DNA of 5,565 bases from Thalassospiraceae bacterium (GTDB lineage: Bacteria > Pseudomonadota > Alphaproteobacteria > Rhodospirillales > Magnetovibrionaceae): the NCBI GenBank assembly GCA_030637205.1, contig DAOVVL010000153.1, positions 1 to 5,565 of the forward strand, written 5' to 3'. This document shows, piece after piece, positions 1-4,612 of this stretch. The notes below the pieces were generated by a model. The model did not search any database and was not told the origin of the DNA. It saw nothing but the letters and a program-made list of their open reading frames with translations. The number at the start of each line of letters is the position of its first letter. Position 1 is the first letter of the stretch. A program made the translations under genes and the position numbers.

Positions 1-106
1 CGCGCTGTGCGCGATCACGATTGAGTTTTTGAAAATCGACACCGGCTTCCCAGTCGGTACCCATGGTGCCCCAGGTTGCTGTTGCGTGAGGTCGGTTATA
101 GTGCAT
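1..106 (-). CDS. N-terminus of a possible M24-family (Xaa-Pro peptidase-like) protein, partial
   Basis: An ATG at 106-104 opens a reading frame that stays open for 35 codons to the window edge, so only the first 35 residues are visible. A good Shine-Dalgarno sequence (AGGGAG) sits 7 bases before the ATG, which supports both the start and the reality of the gene. The visible residues include an aromatic-rich start and then WEAGVDFQKLNRDRAQR. A Trp-Glu, then Val-Asp-Phe, then Leu-Arg-rich pattern of this kind is common just before the N-terminal domain of M24 metallopeptidase-fold proteins (Xaa-Pro dipeptidases, creatinases, DddP-like lyases). None of the metal or catalytic residues are in view, so the family call is tentative. 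The gene is on the same strand as the kor operon but about 690 bases downstream, with its own candidate promoter, so it is probably transcribed separately. Confidence 0.5.
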   Translation of the reverse strand, partial: MHYNRPHATATWGTMGTDWEAGVDFQKLNRDRAQR

Positions 107-112
107 TCTCGT

Positions 113-119
113 TCTCCCT
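113..119 (-). promoter_or_regulatory. Ribosome binding site of the gene starting at 106
   Basis: On the minus strand the sequence TAGGGAGAACGAGA directly precedes the ATG at 106. AGGGAG with a 7-base spacer is a strong Shine-Dalgarno match, and it is the main evidence that this short, truncated frame is a real gene start. Confidence 0.6.
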
Positions 120-219
120 AGATCGTGTCTTAATTATTATGTACCCGTCGCGCAAAAGCCCGCAGCCAAAACCATCAGGGCGCACCCGATGGCTTCACAA
201 CGCACTTTGAACGATGTAA

Positions 220-247
220 ATAATATATAATATATAAATCTTGTCCA
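220..247 (-). promoter_or_regulatory. Candidate sigma70-type promoter for the gene starting at 106
   Basis: Reading the minus strand, TGGACA (247-242) and TATTAT (225-220) are separated by 16 bases. Each differs from the consensus at one position. The spacer and -10 region lie in a strongly AT-rich stretch (about 217-240), unlike the rest of the window. Transcription would start near 212 and leave a leader of roughly 105 bases. The AT-rich tract offers several alternative -10 hexamers, so the exact register is uncertain. A perfect 12-base palindrome lies immediately upstream of the -35 box. Confidence 0.35.
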
Positions 248-248
248 G

Positions 249-260
249 AAAATCGATTTT
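249..260. promoter_or_regulatory. Perfect palindrome next to the candidate -35 box, possible operator
   Basis: AAAATCGATTTT is a perfect 12-base palindrome. It begins one base upstream, in the minus-strand sense, of the proposed -35 box at 242-247. That position would suit a dimeric activator or repressor site. A palindrome of this length made mostly of A and T can also occur by chance, and no regulator gene is visible to pair with it. Confidence 0.2.
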
Positions 261-313
261 ATGGAAAACAAACAGGTCTGTGAGGTTACACCCTGATCCT
301 GACCCTTTTCCTG

Positions 314-349
314 TGATTGCTGGTCGCGTGGTTGCTGGGTGGTTGCTGA
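314..349. repeat. Three short imperfect direct repeats
   Basis: TGATTGCTGG (314-323), TGGTTGCTGG (329-338) and TGGTTGCTGA (340-349) are three near-identical 10-base units spaced by 15 and 11 bases. They lie just beyond the tRNA-fragment terminator, on the presumed chromosomal side. Their function is unknown. They could be protein-binding sites or a chance low-complexity run. Confidence 0.35.
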
Positions 350-388
350 AAAATTCAAGGCCTCAACCGTTTCCAGCCAAGGCCTTGA
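349..388 (-). terminator. Rho-independent terminator downstream of the tRNA-Lys fragment
   Basis: TCAAGGCCT at 355-363 and AGGCCTTGA at 380-388 form a perfect 9-bp stem with a 16-base loop. Read on the minus strand, the stem is followed by one A and then five T (353-349). The stem starts six bases after the encoded CCA end of the tRNA fragment, where the terminator of an intact tRNA-Lys gene would sit. The other strand also carries a weaker T-rich tail after the stem (389-395), so some bidirectional function is possible. The loop is longer than usual for an intrinsic terminator. Confidence 0.55.
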
Positions 389-394
389 TTTAAT

Positions 395-439
395 TGGTGG
401 GCGCACACGGACTCGAACCGTGGACCCGCTGATTAAGAG
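395..439 (-). other. 3' part of a tRNA-Lys(CTT) gene, candidate integration attachment site (att)
   Basis: On the minus strand these 45 bases read as the 3' part of a tRNA. They contain the anticodon loop CTCTTAA (439-433, anticodon CTT, lysine), the 3' strand of the anticodon stem TCAGC, a 5-base variable region GGGTC and a perfect T-arm (CACGG, loop TTCGAGT, CCGTG). The acceptor 3' strand TGCGCCC, discriminator A and an encoded CCA at 397-395 follow. The sequence stops matching a tRNA at 440: the expected 5' anticodon strand, D-arm and 5' acceptor strand are absent. It is therefore not a functional tRNA gene. A clean break at the anticodon loop with an intact 3' end is the classic footprint of a tyrosine-recombinase element integrated into a tRNA gene. 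By that geometry, original chromosome lies to the left and element DNA to the right. Confidence 0.75.
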
Positions 440-795
440 CAGTTGAGGATTCTCTAATTTCAAGGGTGTTAGGCACTTTTGCGGCCAGTTTGGGGTCTAT
501 TTAGAGCAATGTGGTGCACCGGAAGTATCTAACAATATAGGGCCGCATTTAAACGCTTAGCGGACTACTTTGAGGATTAGCGTTTAGGTCCGCTTCTGAC
601 CCTTAGCGGACATTGGGTCGTACCCAATAAATTGCACAGGGGGTAACTTAAATTAGAAAGAAATTAAATGGCCAGTCCCCAGATTCTGGATATGAGTGGA
701 TGAAACAAACGGGAATGCCGACAAGGCCGAAAACAGCGCCGGAAGGTTCAGGTGTCTCCCGCATATAGAGAACTTGGGAAATAAGAACATCTTGG
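440..795. other. Gene-free spacer between the kor operon and the tRNA fragment
   Basis: This stretch of 356 bases carries no convincing coding region on either strand. The short open frames present lack ribosome binding sites and recognisable protein sequence. No integrase remnant is recognisable. It contains the inverted-repeat cluster at 550-628. I see no clear rho-independent terminator directly after korB, so the operon may end in this spacer by another mechanism. The base composition is visibly more AT-rich than that of the flanking operon. Confidence 0.6.
550..628. repeat. Cluster of interleaved inverted repeats, possible dispersed REP-like element
   Basis: Several perfect repeats are packed into 79 bases. 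TAAACGCT (550-557) is inverted as AGCGTTTA (579-586). AGCGGAC (559-565) is inverted as GTCCGCT (588-594). AGCGGAC occurs again at 605-611, inside a 10-base direct repeat CTTAGCGGAC (556-565 and 602-611). ATTGGGT (612-618) is inverted as ACCCAAT (622-628) with a 3-base loop. The GTCCGCT block can pair with either AGCGGAC copy but not both at once. Pairing with the first copy, together with the outer repeat, would form a pseudoknot-like topology. AGCGGAC-rich intergenic repeats are, to my knowledge, common in alphaproteobacterial genomes, so this may be one copy of a dispersed family. Confidence 0.6.
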
Positions 796-1743
796 TTATA
801 CGGCGGCCCGGCGGCGAGGCACCTTGGTGGCGCTGTTCGTACGAGATTTTTTAGGTTTGTCGTGTTTTCTGAGATTGTCCTTTTCCTTGCCTTGGGCGCG
901 CCGGGTGATGTCGCTCAGGCCGTCGCCAAGAGTCGGGCGCAATTCCTTGAAATAGCATCCAAGGGCCAAGGTATCGGTAATTCTAGCCTGTGCCATGGCC
1001 GCCATGATATCGCCGGTGTCGTGGCCCTCAGGAAGCTCTCTCACCGACATGCCCAGGTTCTTGTAAGTCTTTGTTGTCTTGTCGAAGGTGACGCAGGGCG
1101 ATAAGACATGCAGGTAAGAAAACCCCCTATGCGCCAAGGCCTGTTCAATCATTTTCGCCAAATGGTGGGGGTGTCCGGCATAAGCCTGCCCAACCCAGGC
1201 GGCACCATAGGATAGAAGCATCATCAACGGATTTAGCGGTGCGTCATGGTTTTCGAATGGCGAGGTCGATGTCTTAAAGCCCAGCACCGAGGTTGGCGAT
1301 GTTTGCCCCTTGGTCAGGCCGTAAATGCCATTGTCGAACAGGATGTAGGTCATATCCACGTTGCGCCGGGCGGCATGGGGGATATGGGCACCGCCGATGG
1401 CGAACGCATCACCATCACCGCCAACGGCGATCACCGTCAGTTTTTCATTGGCGACCTTGATTCCCGTCGCCACCGGTAGAGCGCGGCCATGCAGGGTGTG
1501 GAAGCCGTAAGTATTGACGAAAAACGGAAAGCGTGACGCACAGCCGATCCCGGAAACCACGACCGTTTCATCCGGGTCAATGGACAGATTGTTCATCGCC
1601 GTCGTCATTCCTTCGACGATTGAGAAATAGCCGCATCCCGGACACCAGGTCGGAAACGATTTCGAGCGATAGTCCAAGCGACCGCTATCGTAAATCTCTT
1701 CCAGTTTCTCTTCCAGATAGACCGGCTGCTCAATATTCGACAT
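796..1743 (-). CDS. korB: 2-oxoacid:acceptor oxidoreductase beta subunit (KorB-like, TPP and [4Fe-4S] binding)
   Basis: This is the catalytic beta subunit of a CoA-dependent 2-oxoacid oxidoreductase. It binds thiamine diphosphate and one [4Fe-4S] cluster and passes electrons from the 2-oxoacid to the acceptor. Counting 315 residues from the ATG at 1743, CPGC lies at 34-37, with further cysteines at 68 (GIGCASR) and 217 (SPCVTF). These four are the expected cluster ligands of this family. The TPP motif is GDGDAFAIGG at 109-118 with DNGIYGLTKGQTSPTS at 137-152. The GTG at 1755 overlaps the korA stop and adds four residues. I prefer the ATG because GAGGG lies 5 bases before it. The last 35 or so residues form a Lys/Arg-rich tail beyond the conserved fold. 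The gene is the last of the operon, 8 bases after korA. Substrate choice between 2-oxoglutarate, pyruvate and others is not determined. Confidence 0.93.
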   Translation of the reverse strand: MSNIEQPVYLEEKLEEIYDSGRLDYRSKSFPTWCPGCGYFSIVEGMTTAMNNLSIDPDETVVVSGIGCASRFPFFVNTYGFHTLHGRALPVATGIKVANEKLTVIAVGGDGDAFAIGGAHIPHAARRNVDMTYILFDNGIYGLTKGQTSPTSVLGFKTSTSPFENHDAPLNPLMMLLSYGAAWVGQAYAGHPHHLAKMIEQALAHRGFSYLHVLSPCVTFDKTTKTYKNLGMSVRELPEGHDTGDIMAAMAQARITDTLALGCYFKELRPTLGDGLSDITRRAQGKEKDNLRKHDKPKKSRTNSATKVPRRRAAV

Positions 1744-1748
1744 CTCTA

Positions 1749-1753
1749 CCCTC
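1749..1753 (-). promoter_or_regulatory. Ribosome binding site that decides the korB start
   Basis: On the minus strand GAGGG overlaps the korA stop codon TGA (1754-1752) and ends 5 bases before the ATG at 1743. This spacing favours the ATG over the GTG at 1755, which overlaps the stop. It also implies translational coupling of beta to alpha synthesis. Confidence 0.6.
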
Positions 1754-3575
1754 ACTCGGCTGCAAGGCGTTTGCGGCCTTTTGCTTTGCCCGGCTTTTTA
1801 CCTGCCAGACGGCGAATTTCGTCAAGAATATCCTGAACATGCATCGGCGTGCCGGGCACGCGGTTGAGCCGGGTCACCGAGCGGCCCGTCGCGCCCGTCA
1901 ACATATTAGCGAATTGCCCTTCGTAATTCAGTTCCGGAACCAGAACCTCACGGCTATCGTTGAGGAGCGCATTAATCGGCTCCAAGGGCAGCGGCGACAG
2001 CAACACGACCTTCATGGCGGCGCATCGGATTCCTTCCGTCCTAGCCACAATCATGGCTTCCAGAATCTCGCCGAAAGTCGAACCCCAGCCGATGATGGCA
2101 ACATCGACCTTGCCCTTGTCGCCAAAGCGTTTGGACATGTTGATGTTGGGGAGACGAGGCACTGAAAGCAGTTTTTCATGGCGTTTTTGGCTCATCTTCT
2201 GATGGGTTTGATCTCTGGGCCGTCCTTTTTCGTCGTGCTCAAGGCCGGTAACGACATGACGATACCCTTTGTCGCCGGGAATAGCGCGTGGGCTGATGAA
2301 GTCCTTGGTAATTTCGAAGCGATGATAGGTTTGGTCTTTCTTCAACTTACCCACCGGCTTTGAGCAATTTTCCTTAAAGGGATTCTTGGCTGGCAGTTCG
2401 ACCGCCTCGTAGCGGTTGGAAAGATAAAGATCAAGCAACACAATGACCGGCGTCTGGTAGCGCTCAGCGATTTCAAAGGCCTTGCCAGCACATTTGTAAC
2501 AGCCCTCAACGTTTGTCGGCGCAAGTACGACCCTCTGGCTGTCCCCGGCAGAGCCGAAAACGGCTATATTCAGGTCAGACTGTTCCGTCTGGGTCGGCAT
2601 GCCTGTACTGGGGCCACCACGCTGCGAAACGAAGATCACCGCAGGCACCTCGGCCATGGCTCCCAACCCCATCATTTCTGACATCAATGCGAACCCCGGC
2701 CCCGACGTCGCCGTCGCCGCCCTGACACCAGCGTATCCAGCCCCAATGGTTGCTGAAATCGCCGAGATCTCGTCTTCCGTTTGCAGCATCGTTTTACCTT
2801 TTACAGGTAGTTCGGAGGCCAGCCGTTCCATGATGGTCGTCGCCGGTGTGATCGGGTAGCCGAAGAAGGCATCCAAGCCGGCGTCCATGCAACCCCGGAC
2901 TATCGCGCCATTACCGCTCATCATCATCAGGTCGCCATTACGCGCATTGCTGGGGGGTGGATTAAGGTGCCCCTCGTCCAAGCGGAAGGTGTCGCGGCCG
3001 ACCTCGAAGGCGGCGTCAAAAGCCTGAATATTAATCTGGGTCAGAGAAGCGGGCTTGGCACTGAACTTGTCGGATATGACGCCGTAGAAAACGTCCCTGG
3101 GCATGCCATAAAGACCGGCTAAATAACCCACTGCGGCGATGTTGCGCGACCGGGCCGAACTGGTCACCTGTTCTGATAACTCTCGAAACGGAACGCCGTA
3201 CGGCAAGTGCGTTAATAACAAATGGCCGGAAATATGAGCGCCTTCGGGCACCATCGAAACCGGCGTGTCTTCATAGATTACGGCGCCGAAATCCCTGACC
3301 TCGACAACATGGGGAATGGCATGGGAATCATCTAACGAAATCAAGACATCGGAAAGAGGTTTCAACGAATAAGTCTGTTCAGACGATATCCTCACGCGCG
3401 AAATGCACTTGCCGAAACCTCTGATCTCCGGGGGGTAAACGTCAAAGGCAATGACCTTATAACCGGCTTTCGCCATTGCCCTTTTCAGGATATCGCCGGC
3501 AGCGATAGTGCCGTCACCCGCGGAACCGCATATGGCGATCTGGATATCAGTTGATTTTTTTTGCGCTCTTGCCAT
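1752..3575 (-). CDS. korA: 2-oxoacid:acceptor oxidoreductase alpha subunit with fused gamma domain (KorA-like)
   Basis: This 607-residue protein fuses the OFOR gamma domain to the alpha subunit, the arrangement seen in KorA of two-subunit 2-oxoacid oxidoreductases. The gamma domain occupies about residues 10-195, with a glycine-rich GSAGDG at 17-22 and YPPEIRGF at 47-54. The alpha pyrimidine-binding domain starts near 215. It carries the diagnostic GYPITP at 239-244, TEDEISA at 266-272 and GPSTGMPTQTEQSDL at 321-335. A linker with GLEHDEKG (444-451) leads to the C-terminal transketolase-like domain (DVAIIGWGS 491-499, ELNYEGQF 548-555). The protein ends in a Lys-rich tail. It acts with KorB in the cytoplasm, binding substrate and CoA. 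The ATG lies 5 bases after the preceding stop, and its Shine-Dalgarno site is weak, so expression may depend on translational coupling. Length and domain order match the family, and no frame damage is visible. Confidence 0.93.
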   Translation of the reverse strand: MARAQKKSTDIQIAICGSAGDGTIAAGDILKRAMAKAGYKVIAFDVYPPEIRGFGKCISRVRISSEQTYSLKPLSDVLISLDDSHAIPHVVEVRDFGAVIYEDTPVSMVPEGAHISGHLLLTHLPYGVPFRELSEQVTSSARSRNIAAVGYLAGLYGMPRDVFYGVISDKFSAKPASLTQINIQAFDAAFEVGRDTFRLDEGHLNPPPSNARNGDLMMMSGNGAIVRGCMDAGLDAFFGYPITPATTIMERLASELPVKGKTMLQTEDEISAISATIGAGYAGVRAATATSGPGFALMSEMMGLGAMAEVPAVIFVSQRGGPSTGMPTQTEQSDLNIAVFGSAGDSQRVVLAPTNVEGCYKCAGKAFEIAERYQTPVIVLLDLYLSNRYEAVELPAKNPFKENCSKPVGKLKKDQTYHRFEITKDFISPRAIPGDKGYRHVVTGLEHDEKGRPRDQTHQKMSQKRHEKLLSVPRLPNINMSKRFGDKGKVDVAIIGWGSTFGEILEAMIVARTEGIRCAAMKVVLLSPLPLEPINALLNDSREVLVPELNYEGQFANMLTGATGRSVTRLNRVPGTPMHVQDILDEIRRLAGKKPGKAKGRKRLAAE

Positions 3576-3580
3576 GTCCG

Positions 3581-4612
3581 CTACTTGTGTTTCCAGTAGG
3601 GTGAATCGATCTCGCCCTTCTTATTGATAAAAAGCTGGTCATCCTTATGGGTGCTGATCGTCTTTTTGCCACCAGTCATGTTGATGGCGGCAATTTTTCC
3701 CATTTCCTTGATGTAGTGCCAGCCGTAGTAAAACAGATAATTATTTTCTTCCGGTGACCAGATCTGGCAGACATCTCCGACCGCCCATATGCTATCGTTG
3801 GTCGTCTTCAGTTCGGGGTTTACCAAGAGGCCACGCTCGATATCGACATCGGCTCCGATCATGAAGTCCAAGGAAGGCATCAGCCCGCAGAACGGCATGA
3901 CGGCGTCACCGTCAATGCCACCGCCATCATCAAAGACAACCCGGCGGGCGGGCTTGCCCTTGGTTCCCTGCTTGACCGCCACCACCTTTTTGTCGAGTTC
4001 CACCTTGATTCCCATATCCTCAAGAACCGTGACGAATTTGACACGCTGATCGTCGGTGACTTCGTGCGGCCAGAATAATTGCTCGCTGGCGACCAGGGTC
4101 ACCCGGTGACCAACGCCAACAAGTGTGCGGGCAAGGTCAAGGCCGGTCATATCACCGCCGAGCATGATGACGTGGCCTTTCTTCGGCAATGCCTCGCGTA
4201 TCTTGACGGCGTCCTCATAACTTCCAAAGCTATTCATGAGCGGGCGGAACTCCCTTAAGCCTTCGGGCAGATAACCACCACCTCCACTGGCGACCAGCAA
4301 CTTGTCGTAAGAAATCTCTTCTTTATGTTTGAGCAGAACCTCCTTGTTCTTGGCATCGACGCGATTAACCCAACTGTTGCGACGAACGGTGATCCGGTTT
4401 TTGTCATAAAATTCTGGTGGATAGGCCAGCAATTCACGCCAGCCACTGACGCCGTTAAAGACCCGCGGTAGCTCATAGCGGCTGATAAACAGCAATTTTG
4501 ATCCGGTAATCTGAGTAATGCGGCATTCGGGATCGCGCCGACGGATGGTCAATGCAGCCTCACTGCCTGCGCTGCCGGAGCCGATGATGACGATGTGGGT
4601 TTGGGCGCTCAT
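3581..4612 (-). CDS. FAD-dependent pyridine nucleotide oxidoreductase (rubredoxin reductase/NirB-like fold)
   Basis: This 343-residue flavoprotein has two dinucleotide-binding folds. The FAD motif GSGSAGSEAA is at 11-20, DKLLVASGGG is at 103-112, the NAD(P) motif LGGDMTGLDLA is at 151-161 and the second FAD motif IWAVGDV is at 275-281. The SRYELP segment (44-49) resembles the FxSRxxLP stretch of rubredoxin reductase, CoA-disulfide reductase and NirB relatives. Two features are unusual. Strand 2 of the NAD(P) fold ends in VTLVAS (171-176) rather than with the acidic residue typical of NADH binding. Only about 60 residues follow the GD motif, so the usual C-terminal dimerisation domain seems reduced or absent. 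The ATG overlaps the upstream stop as ATGA, with a strong Shine-Dalgarno run (AGAGGGGGG, 4628-4620), which indicates translational coupling. It probably moves electrons between NAD(P)H and the Kor complex or a ferredoxin. The exact partner is not shown. Confidence 0.85.
   Translation of the reverse strand: MSAQTHIVIIGSGSAGSEAALTIRRRDPECRITQITGSKLLFISRYELPRVFNGVSGWRELLAYPPEFYDKNRITVRRNSWVNRVDAKNKEVLLKHKEEISYDKLLVASGGGGYLPEGLREFRPLMNSFGSYEDAVKIREALPKKGHVIMLGGDMTGLDLARTLVGVGHRVTLVASEQLFWPHEVTDDQRVKFVTVLEDMGIKVELDKKVVAVKQGTKGKPARRVVFDDGGGIDGDAVMPFCGLMPSLDFMIGADVDIERGLLVNPELKTTNDSIWAVGDVCQIWSPEENNYLFYYGWHYIKEMGKIAAINMTGGKKTISTHKDDQLFINKKGEIDSPYWKHK

Noticed and set aside
137..463. A 108-codon minus-strand open frame
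   Set aside because: It starts beyond the tRNA fragment and runs through that fragment, the terminator and the AT-rich promoter region. The translation is low complexity with no recognisable domain, and I see no ribosome binding site.
395..480. A complete tRNA-Lys gene
   Set aside because: Only the part from the anticodon loop to the CCA is present. After 439 the sequence cannot form the 5' anticodon strand, a D-arm or the 5' acceptor strand.
612..628. The ATTGGGT/ACCCAAT hairpin as the terminator of the kor operon
   Set aside because: The stem is AT-rich and is not followed by a T-run on the minus strand, so it does not fit a rho-independent terminator. It is kept as part of the repeat cluster.
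640..790. Short plus-strand open frames in the spacer, for example from the ATG at 668 or the ATG at 700
   Set aside because: They encode a few dozen residues at most, have no Shine-Dalgarno site and resemble no known protein.
1753..1755. GTG as the start of korB
   Set aside because: It would overlap the korA stop and leave no room for a Shine-Dalgarno site. The ATG at 1743 has a well-placed GAGGG.
1533..2165. A 210-codon plus-strand open frame
   Set aside because: It lies wholly antisense to korB and korA, whose motifs are unmistakable. Its translation is Arg/Ser/Pro-rich, as expected from the opposite strand of GC-rich coding DNA.
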